Below the pieces are notes generated by a model that did no database searches, was not told where the DNA came from, and was given only the letters and a program-made list of their open reading frames with translations. A stretch of 36,308 nucleotides of DNA from Desulfotignum sp. (GTDB lineage Bacteria > Desulfobacterota > Desulfobacteria > Desulfobacterales > Desulfobacteraceae): the NCBI GenBank assembly GCA_011389575.1, contig JAABUB010000032.1, forward strand, positions 1 through 36,308, read 5' to 3'. Made by a program: the position numbers and the translations under genes. The first letter of the stretch is position 1. Every line of letters begins with the position of its first letter. Positions 6,845-14,531 of this stretch are shown here, piece after piece.

Positions 6845-8197
6845 TCAGTGGTGGTGTGCATGTGATTCCTCCTGATCAGATTGTCTGGCCCCTGCCGACC
6901 TTTTCAGGAAGATCTGCCCGCCGATTGCAATGACGATCATCGTGACAACGGCAACACCAATTACAAAGGGGTCGGAATTCAGCTTGACCCAGACAAAACC
7001 TCCGAGGGCGAGCAAATCGAGAAAAATGGCCGTGGACGGCACCCATGCCCTGGCCTCAACCTCCTCGCGGAGATAGCGAATGACGCCCCAATGAATGGCA
7101 ATGTCCATGATCAGGTAAAACACGATACCCAGCGCCGCAATCCGGGAGAGGTCAAAGAATGCGGTCAGGATCAGGCCGAGAACCACGGTATAGACCAGGG
7201 TATGCTTTTGGATGCTTCCGGGCATACCAAAATGGCTGTGGGGCACCAGTTTCATTTCGGTCAGCATGGCAAGCATTCTGGACACGGCAAAAATGCTGGC
7301 CAGAATGCCGCCGGCGGTGGCCATTATGGCAATGGCCACCGTGAACCAAACGCCGTAGTCGCCCAATGCCGGCCGGGCGGCGGCAGCAAGGGAGTAGTTC
7401 CGTGTCTCGATGATTTCGGCAAGCGAAAGATTACTCGCAACGGCAAAGCCGACCAGGGTGTAGATCACAACGCAGGCTGCGATGGACATCATGATGGCAC
7501 GACCAACATTGCGATGCGGGTCTTTCACCTCCGAGCCACTGTTGGTAATCGTTGTAAAGCCCTTGAACGCCAGTATTCCGAGGGCGGTCGCACCAAGGAA
7601 ACTGCCAACGTCACCGGCCTCTCCAGCGCGGGAGAAGTCGATGGGAATGCTGTCGGCAATCCAGACACCCACCAGCCCAAAAATCAGAATGCCCCCGATT
7701 TTCAAAATACCGATGAACGAGGCGACCTTTTCGATACGGCGGTTGCCCATCAGATTAATTACAAAAGCCGCCAGGATGAGTGCCACCCCGAGAATGGGCA
7801 CCATACGACCACTCTCATCTCCCCCGAAAAGCTGCATGGTATAGGCGCCGAACGTGCGGGCAAGAAAGCTTTGGGCGATCACCATCGAAAAATACATCAG
7901 TAACGCATTAAAGGCCGTCGGCAACCGGTTTCCGTAGGCCTTGTGCAGATACATGCCGATGCCACCGGCGGACGGATAGGCATTTGAAATCTTGATGTAG
8001 GAATAGGCGCTAAAGGAAACGATCACGGCAGCGGCCAGAAACGCCAGCGGGAAGAGAACACCGGTCATCTGCGCCATCTGCCCGGTCAGCGCAAAGATGC
8101 CGGCGCCTATCATGACCCCGGTTCCCAGCATGACCGTCCCAGCTAACGTCAAGCTACCTTCTTGGTACTGCGTCGTTCTGTCTTCTTCCTTAGGCAT
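6845..8197 (-). CDS. APC-superfamily amino-acid permease
   Basis: The 450-residue protein has about 12 membrane segments. Near its start it carries the APC signature (LTLAGTVMLGTGVMIGAGIFAL, in two parts, with the unwound GIGAGIF-type first helix) and later a conserved FKGFTTITNSGSEVKDPHRNVGRAI loop typical of the family (long segments given by position: about residues 220-244). It should import or exchange amino acids by a secondary mechanism; substrate unknown. A good ribosome site (GGAGG) lies just before the ATG at 8197. The C-terminus is cytosolic and His-rich (ESHAHHH), perhaps metal-binding. It is transcribed towards the YHS/IS66 gene and appears monocistronic. Confidence 0.9.
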   Translation of the reverse strand: MPKEEDRTTQYQEGSLTLAGTVMLGTGVMIGAGIFALTGQMAQMTGVLFPLAFLAAAVIVSFSAYSYIKISNAYPSAGGIGMYLHKAYGNRLPTAFNALLMYFSMVIAQSFLARTFGAYTMQLFGGDESGRMVPILGVALILAAFVINLMGNRRIEKVASFIGILKIGGILIFGLVGVWIADSIPIDFSRAGEAGDVGSFLGATALGILAFKGFTTITNSGSEVKDPHRNVGRAIMMSIAACVVIYTLVGFAVASNLSLAEIIETRNYSLAAAARPALGDYGVWFTVAIAIMATAGGILASIFAVSRMLAMLTEMKLVPHSHFGMPGSIQKHTLVYTVVLGLILTAFFDLSRIAALGIVFYLIMDIAIHWGVIRYLREEVEARAWVPSTAIFLDLLALGGFVWVKLNSDPFVIGVAVVTMIVIAIGGQIFLKRSAGARQSDQEESHAHHH

Positions 8198-8354
8198 GAA
8201 ACCTCCGGCTGTTTATAAGTTCAATATACAGCAAACATGATGCCAACACCCTGACGGTCCGACTGAAAATTAGTGTATACTATTGTAATATTAAGACTTT
8301 TACATATCAATGTGTACGATGAAAGAGATTACGTCAAGGTATGCGGGTGGGGAT

Positions 8355-8462
8355 GTGGTCAAATAATACCAAAGGGGTCAAATAATACCTCATTTGTCCG
8401 ACCAGTATGATATGGTGGGGTGAAATTGGTCAACATCCGTGGGTTGGGACAAATAAGACCTC
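8355..8462 (+). repeat. Three degenerate direct repeats
   Basis: GTGGTCAAATAATACC (8355-8370), GGGGTCAAATAATACCTC (8374-8391) and TGGGACAAATAAGACCTC (8445-8462) are copies of one motif; the last two agree at 15 of 18 bases. They may be the eroded ends of a transposable element or a repeated binding site. Confidence 0.6.
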
Positions 8463-8615
8463 CCGAATTATGTTTCCATATTGTATGATATTTTTTGCCC
8501 CTGACCTCCATTGATGAAGCATGTATCTGCATCAGATCATAGATGAATCCGTGTTAAGCTCAGAAAAGAATCTTTACAGCTCTTTTTTTGTCAACTGCCC
8601 AATATTTAGACAATG

Positions 8616-8652
8616 CCATCCAATCTGTATAAAATTTATACAGATTGGATGG
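8616..8652. repeat. 37-bp near-perfect palindrome
   Basis: Two perfect 18-bp arms (CCATCCAATCTGTATAAA and its complement) flank a single central A. It lies about 125 bp before the sigma-54 promoter at 8776 and about 420 bp before the permease start on the other strand. No T-run follows on either strand, so it is not a standard terminator. It could be a protein-binding site or a mobile-element footprint. Confidence 0.8.
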
Positions 8653-8775
8653 GTGTGCCATATCAGATTTTTTCTTTTGTTTATGTTTTTTTAGTATGCA
8701 GTTATAAAGCTAACCTTCTGTTTTAATGATTATTTCTTCTTGAAACCTCAAATTTTTTATCATGGAAAACAGCTG

Positions 8776-8791
8776 TGGCATACCCGTTGCA
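8776..8791 (+). promoter_or_regulatory. Sigma-54 promoter of the His-rich protein/porin operon
   Basis: TGGCATACCCGTTGCA agrees with TGGCAC-N5-TTGCA except for one base, with GG and GC exactly ten bases apart. The transcript would start near 8803, about 70 bp before the ATG at 8875. An AtoC-type activator would be needed; one is encoded at 10753-12144. Confidence 0.8.
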
Positions 8792-8874
8792 ATTCATAAA
8801 AACAACAGTAATGCAGTGATCATTAAACAATCGTCCTCTATACCGGTAAACCATACATGAAAAAGGAGAAAAAA

Positions 8875-9222
8875 ATGAAGATAAAAATAGTGTTCATCAT
8901 CTTGGGAGTGCTTGCAATCGGGTTTTCCATGAACGCGTATGCAATGATGGGAGGCGGCCGGACCCAGTCCGGTCAGACGCAGCATATGCATGACAACAGC
9001 CAGAGATATCATACGGATCAGGAATATCACAATAACGGCAGGGAACAGTATCGCCCTGACCATGGCAATCATATGGATGGTGAAAGCAGGTATGGCCAGG
9101 AGCATTTTATGGACGATGATTCCTTTTACCATAATGACAGCCACCCGATCGATCATGGGGACAATGGATATGACGGTCACAATACAGAAGACATGCATGA
9201 CAATGGCCCACAAGGCCATTAG
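8875..9222 (+). CDS. Secreted His/Asp-rich protein, probable metal binder
   Basis: The 115-residue protein has a signal peptide with cleavage after AYA (about residue 23). The mature part is very hydrophilic, with about 13 His, many Asp and several Met, mostly in HD, HN and YH pairs (TQHMHDNSQRYH, DHGNHMDGE, DDDSFYHNDSHPIDHGD). Such composition suits periplasmic binding of Zn, Cu, Ni or Ag. I recognise no named domain. The start is the ATG at 8875 because AAGGAG lies eight bases before it; an in-frame ATG at 8857 would place that ribosome site inside the gene. It is first in a sigma-54-driven operon with an OprP-type porin and a lipoprotein. Confidence 0.8.
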   Translation: MKIKIVFIILGVLAIGFSMNAYAMMGGGRTQSGQTQHMHDNSQRYHTDQEYHNNGREQYRPDHGNHMDGESRYGQEHFMDDDSFYHNDSHPIDHGDNGYDGHNTEDMHDNGPQGH

Positions 9223-9281
9223 GTCAAAAACCGGGCCCCAGGGCCTAAAATGATTTTAAAGGCAAATCTAAGGAGGGGAAA

Positions 9282-10493
9282 ATGGTTGTTTTCAGAAAAG
9301 ACGCTGCAATTATGAATAACACATTGAAGGTTGTGATGATTGCCTTAATGGCGGTGATCTGGGCAGCTGGCATGGCCCAGGCAGGGTACAAATTTAAAAT
9401 TAATGAAGCAGTAAAGGCAGAGATTGGTTTCTGGACCCAGGCCTGGTATCAATATGCGGAAGACGCCAGTGACAGCGATGGAGACGGGGTACTTGATACA
9501 GATGTAAATGATTTTATGATACGAAGGGCCTATTTCAGCATCAGCGGTGAGGCCACACCATATCTGGGATTTTTTACACACATTGCTGCCGACCGCATCG
9601 GTCAGGATAATCTGGATGATTCATCACTGGGCCTTGGAAGCGGTGTCGCATTCAGAGATATTTGGGTCACACTGAAACCATCTGATATGCTGAAGATACA
9701 AGTGGGGCGGATGTATATTCCGTTTACGCGAAATTATGGCACCACCTCGACCAAAGCCCTGTTGACAACAGATCTTGACTGGACCCAGGGCGGCGTCAGA
9801 GGCAATATCTTTTACCCCAGCAAGGTTGGCCGCGATGATGGTGTCACATTTTGGGGCAATCTGATGGAGGGGAAGTTCCAATACCGGTTCATGATTGCCG
9901 AAGGGGTGGAGAACACCACCCAGAATCCGGATGATAACCTGAGATTTGCCGGAAGGGTCAGTTTCAACCTGTTTGATCCTGAGACAGGCTGGTTCAATCA
10001 GGGCACCTATCTGGGAAAGAAACAGGTTCTTGCATTCGGCCTGGGCGCAGACACCCAAGAGCTTGAATTTGGTGCCCGAACAGATGATTATTTTGCCTGG
10101 ACAGCGGATATCCATTATGACCAGCCGTTGAGCAACGGGGGAGCCCTGACTGCCGAAGCTGCCTACATCAACATTGATAAAGGGGTAAACAGTATAAAAT
10201 ACACCCAGTTTGCACCAGGGGATGACGGGTCAATTGTTTCTGTGAAAGCAGGGTATCTTTTCCCCGGCCGAATCGGGATAGGACAGGTACAGCCTTTTGC
10301 CCACTATGAACTTATCAATGTGGATGAAACAAACAAAGACGATACACAGGTATATGGTCTGGGATTGAATTACTTTTTCAAGGGACATGCAAATAAATTG
10401 AGCATTGATCTTTCATCAGTTGATCAGGAAACAGCAACAACATCTGCACAGGATCATTTGGTTTTCACAATCCAGCTGGCAGCCGGGTTCTAA
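9282..10493 (+). CDS. Phosphate-selective porin O/P (OprP)-family outer-membrane porin
   Basis: This 403-residue protein has a signal peptide (MAQA cleavage near residue 34) and alternating beta-strand sequence ending in aromatic FTIQLAAGF, as outer-membrane barrels do. The pattern NDFMIRRAYFSISGEATPYL (about 71-90) and later KIQVGRMYIPFTRNYG is characteristic of the porin_O_P family, trimeric anion or oxyanion channels. An acidic DSDGDGVLDTDVND loop (about 59-72) resembles a calcium-binding repeat. The start ATG at 9282 follows AAGGAGGGG closely; an ATG at 9312 would give a more usual signal peptide length. It is the second gene of the sigma-54 operon starting at 8776. Why an oxyanion porin is co-expressed with a His-rich protein is open; chromate, arsenate or phosphate are possible solutes. 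Confidence 0.85.
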   Translation: MVVFRKDAAIMNNTLKVVMIALMAVIWAAGMAQAGYKFKINEAVKAEIGFWTQAWYQYAEDASDSDGDGVLDTDVNDFMIRRAYFSISGEATPYLGFFTHIAADRIGQDNLDDSSLGLGSGVAFRDIWVTLKPSDMLKIQVGRMYIPFTRNYGTTSTKALLTTDLDWTQGGVRGNIFYPSKVGRDDGVTFWGNLMEGKFQYRFMIAEGVENTTQNPDDNLRFAGRVSFNLFDPETGWFNQGTYLGKKQVLAFGLGADTQELEFGARTDDYFAWTADIHYDQPLSNGGALTAEAAYINIDKGVNSIKYTQFAPGDDGSIVSVKAGYLFPGRIGIGQVQPFAHYELINVDETNKDDTQVYGLGLNYFFKGHANKLSIDLSSVDQETATTSAQDHLVFTIQLAAGF

Positions 10494-10600
10494 AGTCCAT
10501 TTTAACAGCCACCCACGTAAGCGGGCGGCCTGATATCTGTTTTATCTGCAAAATTGATTTTAATAATGAGGGTACAACCCCAACAATAAGGAAAAATACC

Positions 10601-10762
10601 ATGTCACAAACCACAAAAGACAATATCGGAAAAAAAATCTTCAGGTCTGCTGCCGTTGTAGTGGTTCTGGTCACAGTGGCTGTTCTGGTGACATCCTGTG
10701 CCGGGCCGCGGTATGGAAGGGGCCATCATCACTATATGGATGATAATATTGTTCAACCATGA
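10601..10762 (+). CDS. Small His-containing lipoprotein, 53 aa
   Basis: The ORF starts at an ATG with AAGGA at a good distance. It has a basic N-terminus, a hydrophobic core (about residues 17-31) and a lipobox LVTSC, so Cys33 would be lipidated. The mature peptide is only about 21 residues and contains RGHHHYMDDN. The last bases overlap the 3' end of the convergent response-regulator gene by 10 bp. An imperfect G+C-rich hairpin (about 10517-10533) separates it from the porin gene. Confidence 0.65.
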   Translation: MSQTTKDNIGKKIFRSAAVVVVLVTVAVLVTSCAGPRYGRGHHHYMDDNIVQP

Positions 10763-12144
10763 CGGTCTGATAAAATTTGGGCAAGATCCAGATGGTATTT
10801 TTTGATCTTGTTGTTTAATGTCGTTCGGGTGATGTGCAGTAATTTTGCCGCCTTGGTCTTGTTCCCCCCGGTCTGCTTCAGGGTCTCTGTCAGGGCCATG
10901 GTTTCAATGTCATCAAGGGATCTGCCGCAGAGCTCAGGCAGGGGATTTGGGGGATCGTCATTCGGTCTGTAGTTTTCCATCACAGTCGCCGGCAGGTCTT
11001 TTTCCGAGATATATTGCCCCATGGACAGGATAACCGCCCTTTCAACGGCATTTTCAAGTTCTCTGACATTGCCGGGCCATGGATGTTTTATCATGGCATC
11101 CATGGCCACGGGCGTGAATCCTTTGAACTGTTTTCTGTTTTTTTGTGCGTACAGAGATAAAAAATTCTGGGCAAGCAGGGGGATATCCTCTTTTCTGTCT
11201 TTTAATGAAGGGATTTTGATATTGATAACGTTCAGGCGGTAAAACAGATCTTCTCTGAACCGACCGTGCTTCACTTCCTGTTTCAGGTTTTTGTTTGTGG
11301 CGACAATAATTCTGACATCGATCCGGATCGCTTTGTCATTTCCTATCCTTTGAATCTCTCTTTCCTGAATGGTGCGCAGCAGCTTGACCTGCATGGACAA
11401 AGGGATTTCTCCTATCTCATCTAAAAAAATGGTACCTTTGTCTGCATGGAGAAACAGGCCGTCCCGTCTTTTGTCCGCCCCGGTGAAAGCCCCTTTTTCA
11501 TGTCCGAACAGTTCTGATTCCAGAAGCGTTTCATTCAACGCAGCACAATTAATGGAGATCAGCTTGTTTTTATTTCTGGCGCTGTGATCATGAATGGCTT
11601 TGGCAAACAGTTCTTTTCCGGTTCCGCTTTCGCCGGTAATCAGGATGGTGGCATCTGTGGGCGCCGCAATTTTTGCCGTTTCCATCACTTTTTTCAAGGC
11701 AGGACTGGAACCTGTAATGCGGGAAAAACCGGTATTTAATGATATTTTTTTTTTCAGGTCGGCATTTTCACGGGTCAGCTGCAGATGACTCATTGCCCTG
11801 TCAATGGTGATTTTAAGGTCATCAAAATTCAAGGGTTTGGTAAGATAATCATAGGCACCAAGCTTCATCGCCTCCACTGCTTTATTCACTGAAGAATACG
11901 CTGTCATGATGATAATGGGTATGGCAGGATTGAACTCTTTTATTTTCTGCAACGCTTCCATCCCCCCGATATTTGCCATTCTCACATCCATGAGCACCAG
12001 ATCATAGGGCGTTTTTTTTACCACGCTGATGGCATCTTTGCCGTCGGTTACACTGTGTATTGAATGACCTATGCTTTTTAATACGGTTTCAAGCATGGAC
12101 AGATGCGCTGTGTCATCATCAACGATCAAAATTTTACCTGTCAT
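10753..12144 (-). CDS. ZraR/AtoC-type sigma-54-dependent response regulator
   Basis: The 463-residue protein has a receiver domain (1-120; DDD at 9-11, phosphorylation site Asp53 in LVLMDVRM, Lys103), an AAA+ domain (about 140-375) with Walker A GESGTGKE (171-178) and the sigma-54 contact loop GAFTGA (218-223), and a FIS-type helix-turn-helix at the end (GGNKTKAAKLLHITRTTLNNKI). It should drive open-complex formation at sigma-54 promoters when phosphorylated. Its gene overlaps the kinase gene at 12141-13901 by four bases, so the two form a pair. The divergent promoter at 14059 and that at 8776 are its obvious targets. All catalytic motifs are intact. Confidence 0.95.
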   Translation of the reverse strand: MTGKILIVDDDTAHLSMLETVLKSIGHSIHSVTDGKDAISVVKKTPYDLVLMDVRMANIGGMEALQKIKEFNPAIPIIIMTAYSSVNKAVEAMKLGAYDYLTKPLNFDDLKITIDRAMSHLQLTRENADLKKKISLNTGFSRITGSSPALKKVMETAKIAAPTDATILITGESGTGKELFAKAIHDHSARNKNKLISINCAALNETLLESELFGHEKGAFTGADKRRDGLFLHADKGTIFLDEIGEIPLSMQVKLLRTIQEREIQRIGNDKAIRIDVRIIVATNKNLKQEVKHGRFREDLFYRLNVINIKIPSLKDRKEDIPLLAQNFLSLYAQKNRKQFKGFTPVAMDAMIKHPWPGNVRELENAVERAVILSMGQYISEKDLPATVMENYRPNDDPPNPLPELCGRSLDDIETMALTETLKQTGGNKTKAAKLLHITRTTLNNKIKKYHLDLAQILSDRHG

Positions 12145-13901
12145 GGTAATATCCTCTGTTGTTTTTTAAGCGGTATTGAAACGAAAAATGTGGTTCCCTT
12201 CCCCTGGATACTTTCAAACCAGATGGTGCCGTTATGACCTTCGATTATTTTGTGGACAATGGCCAGTCCCAGTCCGGTCCCCTTTTTTTTGGTTGTAAAA
12301 TAGGGATTGAATACAGCGGCCTGGTCATCGGGTAAAATCCCTTCCCCGGTATCTGAGACAGCAAAAAGAACGGCATTCTCTTTCACCCGGACACCCACTG
12401 TCAGGTCTCCGCCATGTTTCATGGCCTGGATGGCATTAATATAAAGATTCAGCAGAACCTGGCTGAACCGATCCGGATCGAGATTGAGTTTGAGAAGCGG
12501 GGCATCGATTTTTTCCTTTACCCGGATGCCGGCGCTTTCGGCCTCATGCCGGATAATGCGCAATGAGTTTTTGATAAATTGATCCAATTGTGTGGGGTAT
12601 AATTTTACGTCAGCCGGCCGTGCAAATTCAAGCAGTTCAGATATTACCCGGTCTACTCTGTCAATCTCTTGAACCATTAACCGGGCCGCTTTTTTATTTT
12701 CACTGGTATCTTCAAACAGGCTGCCGAAAAAACCGGCATACCCCTTGATGGAACTTAAGGGGTTTCTGACTTCATGGGCAATGCCCGAGGCCAGTGTTCC
12801 CAGCGCGGCAAGCCTTTCTTTTCTTCTGATTTTCAGCTCCAGTGCCCGGATCTGGCTCAAATCTTTTAGAATAAAGAGAAATCCTATGAAATCACCGGCC
12901 TGGTCGAAAATATTTGTAACCATCACGGAAATGGGGGTTGGACCTGATTTTTCCGAGTTGACAACGATCTCTTTTTCCATGCCTTTTTTGTTGGCATCGG
13001 CAATCGTATGCAGATGCCAGATCTCTTCGGGAAGAACGTCACCGGCTGTTTTGTCAGTTACCCCGGAAATATTGATTTCCAGAAGAGAACAGGCGGTATC
13101 ATTCATATACCGGATGTGCCGGCCCTTATCCACAATGATGACTCCCATGGGAAGGCTGGCAATGGTTTCAGCGGCAAAAGCTCTTGTGTCCTGGAGCAGT
13201 CTGCGGGAACGGATGACTTTGCGAGACCAGAACAACGAAATAATTCCGGCCAGCCCCACGAGAAAAACAATGGAGATCATCACAATGTTGTGGTGCAGGT
13301 CTTCGGTAACAGCCTGGTCAAAAGGGTATACGTCCATCCCGATGAATATCATGGATCTAATTTCATCATCGATGCCCGGGGACAGGGGCATCATCTGCCT
13401 CTCAGTCTGGAATCTTTGTTTTTTGACAATTTCCGAAGATATGGGAAGAAAAGATTTATACACTTCAAAGTATCGTGTGTTATTTTCTTTTTCAACAATC
13501 CGCCATCCCTGTTCGGTTGATGCTGTTATCTGATTTTTAAATGCCGTGTCGTCGATCTGTGAGCCGATCTTTTTCCGATCATTGTGGGCCAGGATTTTTC
13601 CGGATGCGTCAACCAGAAACATATAATAAATATCCGAATGGGATGCAGTTTCTTCCAGCATCTTCTGCAAAAAAGGAAGATTGCGCGGCACCTCGCCGGT
13701 TCCGACATCTGCCTCAAAAGACGCTATCCATACCTCTCCTTTTTCCATTAAATGGCTGCCAATATGCTGTTTTTCCCTGTTGTACATAATAACGGTCTGA
13801 AAAAGGATAATCACCATAAGTACCGAACTGATCCCAATGGTGATCCATGGGGAGGCAGCAACCATAAATTGGTTTGTTTTGTTGAAATTCATTCTTTGCA
13901 A
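12141..13901 (-). CDS. ZraS-like membrane sensor histidine kinase
   Basis: The 586-residue protein has membrane segments at about 18-39 and 205-225 with an extracytoplasmic sensor domain between them, a PAS domain at about 240-345, a HisKA domain (His376 in AHEVRNPLSS) and an HATPase domain (Asn489, DTGEG 517-521, GTGLGLAIVHK 541-551). It autophosphorylates and passes phosphate to the regulator encoded immediately downstream with a 4-bp overlap. The layout matches ZraS, which senses periplasmic zinc. It is a clear paralogue of the truncated kinase at 1-1064 but lacks that protein's Met-rich loop, so the two probably sense different signals. ATG 13901 is used; the in-frame ATG four codons (12 bases) later is an alternative. 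Confidence 0.93.
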   Translation of the reverse strand: MQRMNFNKTNQFMVAASPWITIGISSVLMVIILFQTVIMYNREKQHIGSHLMEKGEVWIASFEADVGTGEVPRNLPFLQKMLEETASHSDIYYMFLVDASGKILAHNDRKKIGSQIDDTAFKNQITASTEQGWRIVEKENNTRYFEVYKSFLPISSEIVKKQRFQTERQMMPLSPGIDDEIRSMIFIGMDVYPFDQAVTEDLHHNIVMISIVFLVGLAGIISLFWSRKVIRSRRLLQDTRAFAAETIASLPMGVIIVDKGRHIRYMNDTACSLLEINISGVTDKTAGDVLPEEIWHLHTIADANKKGMEKEIVVNSEKSGPTPISVMVTNIFDQAGDFIGFLFILKDLSQIRALELKIRRKERLAALGTLASGIAHEVRNPLSSIKGYAGFFGSLFEDTSENKKAARLMVQEIDRVDRVISELLEFARPADVKLYPTQLDQFIKNSLRIIRHEAESAGIRVKEKIDAPLLKLNLDPDRFSQVLLNLYINAIQAMKHGGDLTVGVRVKENAVLFAVSDTGEGILPDDQAAVFNPYFTTKKKGTGLGLAIVHKIIEGHNGTIWFESIQGKGTTFFVSIPLKKQQRILP

Positions 13902-13957
13902 TTTCCTGGAAGTGATTAAAAAATAACCAATGTCATCCGCTCAATTGTCCAGATATT

Positions 13958-13974
13958 AATCATTTCATATGATT
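13958..13974. promoter_or_regulatory. AATCAT-N5-ATGATT inverted repeat
   Basis: Perfect 6-bp arms lie 85-100 bp before the -24 box of the promoter at 14059, the distance at which enhancer-binding proteins often bind. It is a candidate upstream activator site for the Cus operon, not proven. Confidence 0.4.
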
Positions 13975-14027
13975 GTGCAACCGGCTTGTGCGGGTCAGGA
14001 TAAGAAATAATTCAATCGTTTCATTCA

Positions 14028-14043
14028 TTATAACATGTTATAA
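14028..14043. promoter_or_regulatory. 16-bp perfect palindrome TTATAACATGTTATAA
   Basis: The palindrome ends 15 bp before the -24 box of the Cus-operon promoter. That is close for a classical enhancer and could be a repressor or architectural site. It resembles in base content (TTATAAC/GTTATAA) the arms of the palindrome at 1253-1272. Confidence 0.6.
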
Positions 14044-14058
14044 AAAAAGATAACCATG

Positions 14059-14074
14059 TGGCACGGTCATTGCA
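14059..14074 (+). promoter_or_regulatory. Sigma-54 promoter of the Cus-type efflux operon
   Basis: TGGCACGGTCATTGCA is a full match to the sigma-54 consensus (TGGCACG-N4-TTGCA). It lies 70 bp before the SHOCT gene and diverges from the kinase/regulator genes, so the pair at 10753-13901 probably controls it directly. Confidence 0.92.
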
Positions 14075-14143
14075 AAATAGTATTTTTGTTAAGAATAAAT
14101 GAAACCGTTTGAAATAACCGGATAAATATTTCAGGAGAAAAAA

Positions 14144-14410
14144 ATGTGGGGATGTAATTTCATTGGGTCAGGCATTGGGCATTGGGGATTTGGTGGTGGA
14201 ATCATCGGATTCGGTTTCACACTGTTACTCGTCGTCCTGGTTGGCCTTGTTTTGCTCCAATTGTATAAATCCGGCAGAAAACACGCACAGCGTTCCGATA
14301 CAATGGATTCTTTGAAAATTCTGAAATTACGATATGCCAAAGGGGAAATCTCGGAACCGGAATACCTGAAAATGCGGGAAATTCTGTGCAATAATGATAC
14401 ATCCAGGTGA
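14144..14410 (+). CDS. Small membrane protein with C-terminal SHOCT domain (second copy)
   Basis: This 88-residue protein starts MWGCNF, continues with a Gly-rich stretch, has one membrane segment (about residues 20-44) and ends with a SHOCT motif (LKLRYAKGEISEPEYLKMR, about 63-81). It is a paralogue of the protein at 1791-2057 with the same length. AGGAG precedes the ATG at a normal distance. It is the first gene after the sigma-54 promoter and leads the efflux operon; 120 bp without a gene separate it from the first outer-membrane factor. Function unknown. It may help membrane assembly or sensing for the pump. Confidence 0.88.
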   Translation: MWGCNFIGSGIGHWGFGGGIIGFGFTLLLVVLVGLVLLQLYKSGRKHAQRSDTMDSLKILKLRYAKGEISEPEYLKMREILCNNDTSR

Positions 14411-14531
14411 CGGCATTTTGTTATGGAAATCAAAAAAATAAAAAAATACAGAATACTGCAAAGTTGAAAGGTGTGGAAGGGTCAAAAACACTTCGTGCAA
14501 TCGAAACCATTTATACGTCAGGGAAATGACA

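Larger units (their letters stand above)
8198..8775. other. Long non-coding stretch between permease and sigma-54 operon
   Basis: No convincing gene is present on either strand. It holds three direct copies of a degenerate AAATAAtACC motif (8355-8462) and a 37-bp near-perfect palindrome (8616-8652), described separately, and is AT-rich after 8560. The 3' part would carry any upstream activator sites for the sigma-54 promoter at 8776. The 5' part resembles decayed mobile-element DNA. Confidence 0.5.

Noticed and set aside
6881-7903. 340-codon open frame on the plus strand
   Set aside because: It is the antisense shadow of the APC permease, with His/Asn/Gly-rich nonsense composition and no ribosome site.
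10514-10527. GTAAGCGG, resembling an IS66 left end
   Set aside because: Only eight bases match, no further IS66 sequence lies beside it, and it sits within a small hairpin after the porin gene.
12745-13533. 262-codon open frame on the plus strand
   Set aside because: It is antisense to the intact ZraS-like kinase, which has all family motifs.
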